Positions 23,407 to 30,999 of a stretch of 34,515 nt of DNA are shown piece by piece. Position 1 is the stretch's first letter. Each line of letters begins with the position of its first letter. This DNA comes from Micromonospora sp. PLK6-60 (GTDB lineage: Bacteria > Actinomycetota > Actinomycetes > Mycobacteriales > Micromonosporaceae). Made by a program: the position numbers and the translations under genes. Where the stretch lies: assembly GCF_019890675.1 (NCBI RefSeq), contig NZ_JAIOAA010000029.1:1-34515 (forward strand). The letters run 5' to 3'. The notes under the pieces were generated by a model. The model had not been told where the DNA came from. It was given only the letters and a program-made list of their open reading frames with translations, and ran no database searches.

Positions 23407-24633
23407 TTGTCCACTGACAACAGACAACTGCGGGTCGGCATGGTCGGCTACGCGTTCATGGGTGCCGCGCACTCGCAGGCGTGGCGCACCGTGAACCGGG
23501 TGTACGACCTGCCGGCGCGGGTCCGGATGTCGTCGATCTGCGGCCGGGATCCGCAGAAGGTGGCCGAGGCCGCCGACCGGCTCGGCTGGGACGGCTGGAC
23601 CACCGACTGGCGGAAGCTGGTGACGTCCGACGAGATCGACGTCGTCGACATCTGCACACCGGGGGACAGCCACGCCGAGATCGCGCTCGCCGCGCTGGCC
23701 GCGGGAAAGCACGTGCTCTGCGAGAAGCCGCTGGCCAACACGGTCGACGAGGCTCGGGCGATGGCCGCCGCGGCGGCCACCGCCCGGGGCGCCGGGGTGC
23801 GTTCGATGTGCGGGTTCAACTACCGCCGGGTGCCCGCGGTGACCATGATGCGGCAGTTGGTCGCCGCCGGCCGGCTCGGACAGATCCGGCACGTCCGCGC
23901 GACGTACCTGCAGGACTGGATCGTGGATCCGCAGTTCCCGCTGGTGTGGCGGTTGCAGAAGGACAAGGCGGGCTCCGGCGCGCTGGGTGACATCGGTGCG
24001 CACATCATCGATTTCACCCAGTACGTCACCGGCCAGCGGATCACCGGGGTCAGCGCGATCACCGAGACCTTCGTCAAGGAACGGCCGCTGCCGGGCGGCT
24101 CCAGCGGCCTGGCCGCGCACGTCGACGGGCACGGCTCCGCCGACGGGCACGGCCCGGCCACCGGTGCGGTCACCGTCGACGACGCGGCGGTCTTCGTCGC
24201 CCGGCTCGACGGCGGCGCGCTGGCCACGTACGAGGCGACCCGGTTCGCCACCGGCCGCAAGAACGCGCTCCGGGTGGAGATCAACGGTTCGCTGGGCAGC
24301 GTGGTGTTCGACCTGGAACGGCTGAACGAGCTGGAGTTCCTGGACGGCACCCAGTCCGCCACGGAGCAGGGCTTCACCCGGATCCTGGTGACCGAGCCCG
24401 AGCACCCGTACCTGTCGGCGTGGTGGCCGCCGGGCCACATCATCGGCTACGAGCACTCCTTCACCCACCAGATGCGCGACTTCGTCGAGGCGGTCGCCAC
24501 CGGCGCGGACCCGCAGCCGTCCTTCGAGGACGCGCTTCAGGTCCAGCTGGTGCTGGACGCGGTGGCCCGCTCGGCGGAGCAGGGCTCCAGCTGGACCGTG
24601 GTGGACCCCGAGCTCGCCCCGGTGGCCGCCTGA
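23407..24633 (+). CDS. Gfo/Idh/MocA-family NAD(P)-dependent oxidoreductase
   Basis: A 408-residue dehydrogenase. The Rossmann fold opens with LRVGMVGYAFMGAAHSQAW. VVDICTPGDSHAEIALAALAAGKHVLCEKPLA carries the family EKP motif, whose Lys is the usual catalytic/cofactor residue. GDIGAHIIDFTQYVTG holds the conserved GxHxxD signature. Residues about 230-258 are a Gly/His-rich insertion (HVDGHGSADGHGPATG) that looks like a surface loop. It likely oxidises a sugar or cyclitol such as myo-inositol. The TTG start at 23407 is chosen because later ATGs would cut the nucleotide-binding strand, and GGGAG lies upstream. It is 21 bp after the binding-protein gene and in the same operon. Confidence 0.94.
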   Translation: MSTDNRQLRVGMVGYAFMGAAHSQAWRTVNRVYDLPARVRMSSICGRDPQKVAEAADRLGWDGWTTDWRKLVTSDEIDVVDICTPGDSHAEIALAALAAGKHVLCEKPLANTVDEARAMAAAAATARGAGVRSMCGFNYRRVPAVTMMRQLVAAGRLGQIRHVRATYLQDWIVDPQFPLVWRLQKDKAGSGALGDIGAHIIDFTQYVTGQRITGVSAITETFVKERPLPGGSSGLAAHVDGHGSADGHGPATGAVTVDDAAVFVARLDGGALATYEATRFATGRKNALRVEINGSLGSVVFDLERLNELEFLDGTQSATEQGFTRILVTEPEHPYLSAWWPPGHIIGYEHSFTHQMRDFVEAVATGADPQPSFEDALQVQLVLDAVARSAEQGSSWTVVDPELAPVAA

Positions 24634-24638
24634 GCCAC

Positions 24639-24666
24639 GGCGGCGCCGGCACCCGCCGGCGCCGCC
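24639..24666 (+). terminator. 11-bp perfect GC hairpin after the oxidoreductase gene
   Basis: GGCGGCGCCGG (24639-24649) pairs perfectly with 24656-24666 across a 6-nt loop, starting six bases after the stop. This probably ends the sugar transport transcript and separates it from the operon at 25264. Confidence 0.6.
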
Positions 24667-24690
24667 ACCGACCCCCCGGTGCGGGCCTCC

Positions 24691-24790
24691 GCCGGCACCA
24701 CCGACCCCCCGGTGCCGGCACCCCCGCCGGCACCACCCACCCCCGGGTGCCGGCACCCCCGCCGGTACCACCGAAGCCCGGTGCCGGTCC
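24691..24790. repeat. Series of GCCGGCACC hairpins
   Basis: GCCGGCACC and its complement alternate. Stems form at 24691-24699/24711-24719 and 24726-24734/24746-24754, with a weaker GCCGGTACC/GGTGCCGGT pair at about 24761-24788. Loops are C-rich (CCACCCACCCCC-like). It is an array of related stem-loops with a period near 35 bp. Confidence 0.6.
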
Positions 24791-25263
24791 GCCGGCATCC
24801 CGACCCGCGGTCGCGGCACCCGCCGCGCCGCCCAGTTCGCGACGGTGGCCACCCTTCACCGTCGCCCGACGGCTCCCCGGGTTCGACCGGCGAGGGCCGG
24901 CCGCGGTTGCGCCCCGCGGCCGGGACGAGGCCGGACCCGGAGGGCGTGCGACCGGCGCCGACGTGCCCGGTGGCGCACGAAGCAGGACGGTCGTCCGGTG
25001 CGGCCGGACCGGGATTCCCCGGCCGCAGCGGACGACCGGACAGGACCGACGCGGGGGAGGCAGGGCCGGACGCCGACCGACCCTGCCTGTCGGCCCCGCC
25101 CGCCCCCGGCCGCCCGGAACGCCCGGGCCGGTGCCGCCGACATCGGCGTCGGGCCGCCCACCACGGGCGGGGGCGAGCGGGGCCATCCCGCGTCGACCAC
25201 GGCTGGTCCGCACCGTCGGCCGGCGAGCACCGCCGGCCACGACGGGCACCGGGAAGGAGCATC
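24791..25263. other. Intergenic spacer upstream of the cyclitol/ebo operon
   Basis: About 470 bp without a supported gene; the reading frame of the next gene is open upstream to 24679 but encodes only Pro/Arg-rich sequence. An 8-bp hairpin (GGCCGGCG at 25218-25225, CGCCGGCC at 25231-25238) lies 25 bp before the start codon, and GGAAGGAG is the ribosome site. No clear -10/-35 pair is visible. Confidence 0.45.
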
Positions 25264-26424
25264 ATGCGTACGGGTGTCTGGCTGGTGGGAGCGCGCGGCT
25301 CGGTCGCGACCACCAGCATCGTCGGGGCGCTCGCCCTGCGGGCCGGCCTGGCCGACCCGACCGGTTGCGTCACCGAGCTGCCCGAGCTGCGGGGCCCCGC
25401 CCTGCCGGCCTTCGCCGACCTGGTCTTCGGCGGGCACGACCTGGTGTGCACGCCGCTGACGAAGCGGGCCGAGTCGCTGGCCGACGCGCAGGTGGTGCCG
25501 GCGCGGCTGGTCGCCGCGCTGACCGACCGGCTGGCCGCGGTGGAGGACGACCTGCGGCCCGCCCCGACCGGCGGGAGCCAGGCCGACCGGGCCGACACCC
25601 TGGTCCGGGAGCTGACCGCCTTCCGGGAGCGGCACGCGCTGGAGCGGCTGGTGGTGGTGAACGTCTCGGCCACCGAGCCGGTCGCCGCGCCGCACCCGGC
25701 CCACGCCGACCTCGACGCGCTGCGGGCCGCGCTGGCCGGGCCGGACGAGGTGCTGCCGGCCAGCTCGCTGGCCGCCTACGCGGCGTTCACCGCCGGCGCG
25801 GCCTACGTCGACTTCACCCCGTCGACCGGGGCCCGGCTGCCCGCGCTGGCGCAGCTCGCCGCGCGGCACGCCCTGCCCTACGCGGGGCACGACGGCAAGA
25901 CCGGGGAGACCCTGGTCAAGTCGGTGCTCGCGCCGATGTTCGCGATGCGCAACCTGGCCGTGCGCTCCTGGTCCGGGGTGAACCTGCTCGGCGGTGGCGA
26001 CGGCGCCACCCTGGCCGAGCCGGCCGCCAACGCGGCCAAGGTGGAGAGCAAGCAGCGGGTGCTCGGCGAGACGCTGGGCTACGTCCCGCAGGGACACACC
26101 CGGATCGAGTACGTCGAGGACCTCGGCGACTTCAAGACCGCCTGGGACCTGGTCACCTTCGCCGGGTTCCTCGGCACCCGGATGCGGATGGAGTTCACCT
26201 GGCACGGCTGCGACTCGGCGTTGGCCGCGCCGCTGGTGCTGGACCTGGCCCGGCTCACCGCCGCCGCGCACGCCGCCGGCCACAGTGGACCCCTGCCCGA
26301 GCTGGCGTTCTTCTTCAAGGACCCGCTGGGCGCGCCCACCCACTCGCTGGCCGAGCAGTGGGCCCGGCTGCGGGACTTCGCCCACCGGCTGCACGCGGGA
26401 GGTGCCGATGGGCCGCGTGGCTGA
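25264..26424 (+). CDS. Inositol-phosphate-synthase-like sugar phosphate cyclase
   Basis: A 386-residue protein of the myo-inositol-1-phosphate synthase superfamily, which uses NAD to cyclise glucose 6-phosphate. The Rossmann start is GVWLVGARGSVATTSIVGAL. Core motifs follow in order: VVVNVSATEP, LPASSLAAYAAF, YAGHDGKTGETLVKSVLAPMFAMRNL (the catalytic lysine-bearing segment), WSGVNLLGGGDGATL, VESKQRVLGETLGY and DLGDFKTAWDLVTFAGFLG. ATG 25264 has GGAAGGAG upstream. The prenyltransferase gene starts 17 bp before its stop. Classic ebo clusters instead carry a dehydroquinate-synthase-like cyclase (EboD), so this protein may fill the same slot with a different fold. Whether the product is inositol phosphate or another cyclitol is not decided by sequence. 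Confidence 0.9.
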   Translation: MRTGVWLVGARGSVATTSIVGALALRAGLADPTGCVTELPELRGPALPAFADLVFGGHDLVCTPLTKRAESLADAQVVPARLVAALTDRLAAVEDDLRPAPTGGSQADRADTLVRELTAFRERHALERLVVVNVSATEPVAAPHPAHADLDALRAALAGPDEVLPASSLAAYAAFTAGAAYVDFTPSTGARLPALAQLAARHALPYAGHDGKTGETLVKSVLAPMFAMRNLAVRSWSGVNLLGGGDGATLAEPAANAAKVESKQRVLGETLGYVPQGHTRIEYVEDLGDFKTAWDLVTFAGFLGTRMRMEFTWHGCDSALAAPLVLDLARLTAAAHAAGHSGPLPELAFFFKDPLGAPTHSLAEQWARLRDFAHRLHAGGADGPRG

Positions 26425-27253
26425 CCTCGTGGAGCTGGTCCGCGCGCCGGCCGGGCTGTCGGTGCCCGGGGACGTGGTGGCCGGGGCCGCCGCCGCGGGC
26501 ACGCTGGGCCGCCGTACGCCCGTCCTGGCCGGCGCCTCGGTGCTGCTCTACTGGGGCGGGATGGCCGCCAACGACTGGGCCGACCGGCGGCTGGACGCGG
26601 TCGAGCGGCCGGAGCGGCCGATCCCGAGCGGCCGGATCAGCCCGAGCGAGGCGTTCGGCGTCGCCGCCGGTCTCACCGTCGCCGGGGTGGCGCTGGCCGC
26701 CGCCGCGGGTGGCCGTCGGGCGGCCGCCGTCGCGGTGCCGCTGGCCGCCACCGTCTGGGGATACGACCTGGCCGCCAAGAACACCGCGGCCGGCCCGGTG
26801 GTGATGGCCGCCTGCCGCGGGCTGGACGTGCTGCTCGGCGCGACCGCCGGCCGGCTGGTCCGGGCGGTGCCGGCGGCGCTCACCGTGGCCGCGCACACCT
26901 GGACCGTCACCGAGCTGTCCCGCCGGGAGGTGACCGGGGCGGACCGACGGTTGCCGCGGGCAACCCTGGCCGGCACGGCCCTGGTCGCCGCCGCCGCGGT
27001 CGGCCCGCGGCCGGCCGTGGTGCCGGCGGCGCTGGCCGCCGGGTACGCCACCCGCTACGGCGGCGCCCAGACGCGGGTGCTCACCGACCCGTCCCCGGGC
27101 GCCGTCCGGGCCGCCGTCGGCGCCGGGATCACCGGCCTGCCCGCGTTGCAGGGCGCGCTGACCGCCCGGGCCGGGGCGCGGGTGCTCGGGCTGGCGGTCG
27201 CGGCGGCCGCCCCGCTGGGCCGCCGGCTGGCCCGTCTGGTGTCCCCGACATGA
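26408..27253 (+). CDS. UbiA-superfamily prenyltransferase (SCO3242/EboC-like)
   Basis: A 281-residue membrane protein with about eight helices. The first Asp-rich motif is NDWADRRLDAVERPERPIPSG (N55, D56, D59, D63), which binds the prenyl diphosphate through magnesium. The second is shortened: YDLAAKNTAAGPVVMAACRGLD (Y119, D120, K124), as in the SCO3242-like group associated with ebo genes. The enzyme should transfer a prenyl chain to an acceptor made or bound in this pathway. ATG 26408 follows GGGAGGTG inside the end of the cyclase gene, and the stop overlaps the isomerase ATG by 4 bp. Partner genes here could supply both substrates: a cyclitol from the cyclase and a C15-C20 diphosphate from the synthase at 32387. 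Confidence 0.9.
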   Translation: MGRVADLVELVRAPAGLSVPGDVVAGAAAAGTLGRRTPVLAGASVLLYWGGMAANDWADRRLDAVERPERPIPSGRISPSEAFGVAAGLTVAGVALAAAAGGRRAAAVAVPLAATVWGYDLAAKNTAAGPVVMAACRGLDVLLGATAGRLVRAVPAALTVAAHTWTVTELSRREVTGADRRLPRATLAGTALVAAAAVGPRPAVVPAALAAGYATRYGGAQTRVLTDPSPGAVRAAVGAGITGLPALQGALTARAGARVLGLAVAAAAPLGRRLARLVSPT

Positions 27254-28245
27254 CCGCCCCGACCCCGCTGGACCCGACGGAGCTGCGCCTCGGGTACGGC
27301 ACCAACGGCTTCGCCAACCACCGGCTCGACGACGCCCTCGCGGTGCTGGCCGACCTCGGCTACCGGGGCGTCGCGCTCACCCTGGACCACGACCACCTCG
27401 ACCCGTTCGCGCCGGGGCTGGCCGCCCGGGTGGCCGCCGTACGCCGCCGGCTGGACGCCCTCGGCCTGGCCGTGGTGATCGAGACCGGGGCCCGCTACCT
27501 GCTCGACCCGTGGCACAAGCACGCGCCGACCCTGCTGCACGACGAGCCGGCCCGCCGGATCGAGTTCCTGCGCCGGGCGGTGGCGGTCGGGGCGGACCTG
27601 GGCGCCGAGGCGGTCTCCTTCTGGTCCGGCGTACGCCCCGACGGCGTACCGCCGGAGCGGGCCTGGGACCGCCTGGTCACCGGCTGCGACACGGTCTGCG
27701 CGGCGGCCACGGCGGCCGGCGTGCCGCTCGGCTTCGAGCCGGAGCCGGGGATGCTGGTGGCCGACATCGCCGACTGGCGCCGGCTGCGCGCCGCCCTCGG
27801 CGAACCCTCCGCCTTCGGGCTCACCCTCGACATCGGACACTGCCGGTGCCTGGAGCCCGCGCCGGTGCCCGACTGCGTACGCCAGGTCGGCGCACACCTG
27901 GTCAACGTGCAGATCGACGACATGCGCCGGGGTGTGCACGAGCACCTGGAGTTCGGCACCGGTGAGATCGACTTCCCGCCGGTGCTGGCGGCGCTGGCCG
28001 AGGTCGGTTACCGGGGGCTGGTCGCCGTGGAACTGCCCCGCCACTCGCACGCCGCCCCGGCCGTCGCCGCGGCGTCGCTGGACTTCCTGCGCGCCGCCGC
28101 CCGCTCGGCGTCGGCGCGCCCGGACGACCGTGCGCCGGTCGCACCGCAGACACCCGACCCGGCCGCTTTGCTCTGCTCCAACGGAGGCGACACTTCCGGG
28201 CCCGCACTGTCGCCCGGGGGGAAGCAGAGCAAAGGCGGCGACTGA
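27250..28245 (+). CDS. TIM-barrel sugar phosphate isomerase/epimerase
   Basis: A 331-residue protein of the xylose-isomerase-like/AP-endonuclease-2 fold. LGYGTNGFANHRLDDALAVLADLGYRGVALT is the first barrel unit. Likely metal ligands are in GFEPEPG (Glu), LTLDIGHC (Asp, His), VQIDDMRRGVHEHLEFGTGEIDF (Asp, His) and VAVELPRHSH (Glu). It may isomerise or epimerise a keto-sugar or inosose, since inosose dehydratases and isomerases share this fold. It overlaps the prenyltransferase stop by 4 bp. The last 25 or so residues (AALLCSNGGDTSGPALSPGG onward) are encoded by a large inverted repeat and look like an added tail. It is distinct from the EboE gene, so the operon carries two barrels of this type. 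Confidence 0.9.
   Translation: MTAPTPLDPTELRLGYGTNGFANHRLDDALAVLADLGYRGVALTLDHDHLDPFAPGLAARVAAVRRRLDALGLAVVIETGARYLLDPWHKHAPTLLHDEPARRIEFLRRAVAVGADLGAEAVSFWSGVRPDGVPPERAWDRLVTGCDTVCAAATAAGVPLGFEPEPGMLVADIADWRRLRAALGEPSAFGLTLDIGHCRCLEPAPVPDCVRQVGAHLVNVQIDDMRRGVHEHLEFGTGEIDFPPVLAALAEVGYRGLVAVELPRHSHAAPAVAAASLDFLRAAARSASARPDDRAPVAPQTPDPAALLCSNGGDTSGPALSPGGKQSKGGD
28162..28239. repeat. Nested inverted repeat overlapping the 3' end of the isomerase gene
   Basis: Outer arms CTTTGCTCTGCT (28166-28177) and AGCAGAGCAAAG (28223-28234) are exact complements, flanked by GCCG/CGGC. Inner arms GGCGACA (28186-28192) and TGTCGCC (28208-28214) nest inside, around a GGGCCC centre at 28198-28203. The structure ends four bases before the TGA, so it is translated. 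It could act as an attenuator between the isomerase and EboA, or be an inserted REP-like element. Confidence 0.7.
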
Positions 28246-28295
28246 CCACACCCGGCGGCCTGGCCACCAGCCACCCGGCTCAGAGGGGAGACGGC

Positions 28296-28943
28296 ATGAC
28301 ACCGGACCGACTGCGCGCCGCGCTGGACGGCGTACCCGATCAGGAGTGGCTGGACACGGCGCTGCGCCGCGTCGCGGCCGACCCCGGCGAGATCCCGCGG
28401 TTCTTCGCCGCCGCCGGCCGGCGGTGCGGTCGCGGCCCGCTGCCCGACCCGCCGGGCTGGACCGCCGACGAGGCGGCCCGGGTGCTGCTGCTGACCGCCC
28501 TGCGCGCCGAGCACGCGGCGACCGTCACCGCGCTCTACTCCGCCGGCGACGCCGCCGAGAAGCGGGCCGTGCTGCGCGCGCTGCCGCTGCTGCCGGTCGG
28601 CCCGGCCGGCGTGCCGCTGCTGCTCGACGCGCTGCGCACCAACGACACCCGGCTGGTCGCCGCCGCCCTCGGCCCCTACGCCCAGCACCTGGACCAGGCC
28701 GCCTGGCGGCAGGGGGTGCTCAAGTGCGTCTTCATGGGCGTGCCCCTCGCGGCGGTCGCCGACCTCGACGAACGGGCCGACGGCGAACTGGCCGTCATGC
28801 TCGCCGGGCTGGCCGCCGAACGGGCCGCCGCCGGCCGCGCCATGCCCGCCGACGCCACCGCACTGCTCGACCGGCTCGGCGTCCCGGCCGCGCCGACCGG
28901 CCGGGCCACCGCACCGGACCAGCTCAGCCCCAGGGAGGCCTGA
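28296..28943 (+). CDS. eboA: EboA family protein
   Basis: A 215-residue, mostly helical soluble protein. The EboA signature lies in its second half: LRTNDTRLVAAALGPYAQHLDQAAWRQGVLKCVFMGVPLAAV. EboA is the defining protein of the ebo cluster. In the cyanobacterium Nostoc punctiforme the cluster has been linked to moving a scytonemin precursor to the periplasm, but the biochemical activity of EboA is unknown. ATG 28296 has GAGGGGA upstream, 50 bp after the isomerase stop and just after the inverted repeat. Its TGA shares one base with the ATG of the TatD-like gene. Confidence 0.93.
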   Translation: MTPDRLRAALDGVPDQEWLDTALRRVAADPGEIPRFFAAAGRRCGRGPLPDPPGWTADEAARVLLLTALRAEHAATVTALYSAGDAAEKRAVLRALPLLPVGPAGVPLLLDALRTNDTRLVAAALGPYAQHLDQAAWRQGVLKCVFMGVPLAAVADLDERADGELAVMLAGLAAERAAAGRAMPADATALLDRLGVPAAPTGRATAPDQLSPREA

Positions 28944-29791
28944 TGCGCATCTTCGACCCGCACATCCACATGACGTCCCGGACCACCGACGACTACCAGC
29001 GGATGGCCGCGGCCGGGGTGCGCGCGGTGGTGGAACCGGCGTTCTGGCTCGGCCAGCCGCGGACCAGCCCGGCGAGCTTCACCGACTACTTCGACTCGCT
29101 GATCGGCTGGGAGCCGTTCCGCGCCGGGCAGTTCGACGTGCGGCACCACGCCACCATCGCGCTGAACCCGAAGGAGGCCAACGACCCGCGCTGCCGGCCG
29201 GTGCTCGACCTGCTGCCCCGCTACCTGGACAAGGACGGCGTGGTCGCGGTCGGCGAGATCGGCTACGACTCGATGACCCCGGAGGAGGACGAGGCGTTCG
29301 CCGCGCAGCTCGCCCTCGCCGTCGCGCACGACCTGCCGGCGCTGGTGCACAGCCCGCACCGGGACAAGGCGCGCGGGGTCGAGCGCAGCCTCGCCGTGGT
29401 CGCCGAGTCCGGCATCGAACCAGGCCGGGTGGTGCTCGACCACCTCAACGAGGTGACCGTGAAGCTGGTCCGGGACACCGGCTGCTGGCTCGGCTTCTCC
29501 ATCTATCCGGAGACCAAGATGTCCCCGCCCCGGATGGTGGAGCTGCTCAAGACGTACGGCACCGAGCGGATGCTGGTCAACTCGGCCGCCGACTGGGGGC
29601 ACTCCGACCCGCTGCTCACCCGGGCCACCGGGGAGGCGATGCTGCTCGCCGGGTTCACCGACGACGACGTCGACCGGGTGCTGTGGCGCAACCCGGTGGA
29701 GTTCTACGGCCAGTCCGGGCGGCTGGACCTGACCGGGGTGGACCATCCGGCCACCTTCGCCGGCAACTCGATCCTGCGCGGGGGTGAGTGA
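28943..29791 (+). CDS. eboB: TatD-like metal-dependent hydrolase (EboB-like)
   Basis: A 282-residue TIM-barrel hydrolase. Metal-binding positions can be read as DPHIHM near the N-terminus (HxH), GEIGYD (Glu), LVHSPH (His), VLDHLNE (His) and SAADWGHSD (Asp). The amidohydrolase/TatD family acts on esters, amides or nucleic acids; here the physiological substrate is unknown and more likely a pathway metabolite than DNA. The start shares a base with the EboA stop, and the EboE gene starts on the last base of its own stop, so the three are tightly coupled. A longer open frame to 27932 is only an upstream extension. Confidence 0.9.
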   Translation: MRIFDPHIHMTSRTTDDYQRMAAAGVRAVVEPAFWLGQPRTSPASFTDYFDSLIGWEPFRAGQFDVRHHATIALNPKEANDPRCRPVLDLLPRYLDKDGVVAVGEIGYDSMTPEEDEAFAAQLALAVAHDLPALVHSPHRDKARGVERSLAVVAESGIEPGRVVLDHLNEVTVKLVRDTGCWLGFSIYPETKMSPPRMVELLKTYGTERMLVNSAADWGHSDPLLTRATGEAMLLAGFTDDDVDRVLWRNPVEFYGQSGRLDLTGVDHPATFAGNSILRGGE

Positions 29792-30999
29792 TGCGGCTCC
29801 GGCACGCCGACGGCAGCACCGTCCATCTTGGCTACTGCACGAACGTCCACCCGGCCGAGGACCTGGCCGGCGTGCTCGCCCAGCTCGACACGTACGCCCG
29901 GCCGGTGCGCGAGCACCTCGGCGCCGACCTGCTCGGGCTCGGCCTCTGGCTGGCCGCCCCGGTCGCCGCCGAGCTGGCCGCCGACCCGGCGCTGACCCGC
30001 CGGCTGCGCCACGAGCTGACCGTGCGCGGCCTGGAGGTGGTCACCCTCAACGGCTTCCCGTACGCGGCGTTCCAGGCGCCGGTGGTCAAGGGCGACGTCT
30101 ACCACCCGGACTGGACCACCCCGGACCGGCTGGCGTACACCCTGCACCTGGCCCGGGTGCTGGCCGACCTGCTGCCCGACGACGCGGCCCGCGGCTCGGT
30201 CTCCACCCTGCCGCTGGCCTGGCGGGACCCGTGGGACCCGGCCCGCGCCGACGCGGCGCGGCACCGGCTGGACCAGCTCGCCGACGGACTGGCCACGGTG
30301 GAGCGGGAGACCGGCCGCACCGTCCGGGTCGGCTTCGAACCGGAGCCGGGCTGCGTGGTGGAGTCCACCGCGCAGGCCGCCACCCTGTTGTCCGGGGTGG
30401 ACGTGAGCCGGTTGGGCATCTGCCTCGACCTGGCCCACCTCGCCTGCGCCTGGGAGGAGCCGGCGGCGGCGCTGGCCCGGCTGCGCGACGCCGGGCTGCC
30501 GGTGGTCAAGGTGCAGGTCTCGGCCGCCGTCGAGGCAGCCGACCCGGCCGCCGCCCGGGGCGCGCTGCACCGCTGGGTGGAGCCCCGCTTCCTGCACCAG
30601 ACCCGCGCCGCCGGGTGCGCCGGCGCCGCCGACCCGGCCGACCCGGCGTACGCCGCCGACGACCTGGACGCGGCGCTGGCCGCGCGGCTGCCCGGGGCCT
30701 GGCGGGTGCACTACCACGTGCCGTTGCACGCCCCACCCGAACCACCGCTGACCTCGACCGTGCCGGTGCTGCGGGCGGCCCTGACCGGGCTCTTCGCCGG
30801 CCCCGCCGCCGGCTGCGACCACCTGGACGTCGAGACGTACACCTGGGGGGTGCTGCCCGCCGAGCGGCGGCCGCGCACCGACGCCGACCTGGCCGCCGGC
30901 ATCGCCGCCGAGCTGGCCTTCGCCCGCGACGAGCTGGTCGCCGTCGGCCTGACGCCGACGACCGCCGCCGTGCCGACCGGATCGGGGGTACACCGATGA
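29791..30999 (+). CDS. eboE: EboE, xylose-isomerase-like TIM barrel
   Basis: A 402-residue protein starting MRLRHADGSTVHLGYCTNVHPAEDL, the recognisable opening of EboE (metabolite traffic protein). Other conserved blocks are VVTLNGFPYAAFQAPVVKGDVYHPDW, VRVGFEPEPGCVVEST, GICLDLAHLACAWE, VHYHVPLHA and HLDVETYTWGVLP. Glu, Asp and His residues in these blocks suggest a metal site like that of xylose isomerase. GTG 29788 directly before the ATG is an alternative start. Its stop overlaps the next ATG by 4 bp. It is annotated in databases from cluster context; its reaction is not established. Confidence 0.93.
   Translation: MRLRHADGSTVHLGYCTNVHPAEDLAGVLAQLDTYARPVREHLGADLLGLGLWLAAPVAAELAADPALTRRLRHELTVRGLEVVTLNGFPYAAFQAPVVKGDVYHPDWTTPDRLAYTLHLARVLADLLPDDAARGSVSTLPLAWRDPWDPARADAARHRLDQLADGLATVERETGRTVRVGFEPEPGCVVESTAQAATLLSGVDVSRLGICLDLAHLACAWEEPAAALARLRDAGLPVVKVQVSAAVEAADPAAARGALHRWVEPRFLHQTRAAGCAGAADPADPAYAADDLDAALAARLPGAWRVHYHVPLHAPPEPPLTSTVPVLRAALTGLFAGPAAGCDHLDVETYTWGVLPAERRPRTDADLAAGIAAELAFARDELVAVGLTPTTAAVPTGSGVHR

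Noticed and set aside
21847..24852. A 1001-residue open frame on the minus strand
   Set aside because: It runs antisense through the permease, binding-protein and oxidoreductase genes, all of which have strong family motifs; long antisense frames are expected at this GC content.
24679..25263. Upstream extension of the cyclase frame
   Set aside because: It encodes Pro/Arg-rich low-complexity sequence through a hairpin region; the ATG at 25264 has a good ribosome site and begins the Rossmann fold.
29784..30995. N-terminal extension of the AlkP-like protein to 868 residues
   Set aside because: The upstream part is an out-of-frame reading of EboE; the ATG at 30996 overlapping the EboE stop is the natural start.
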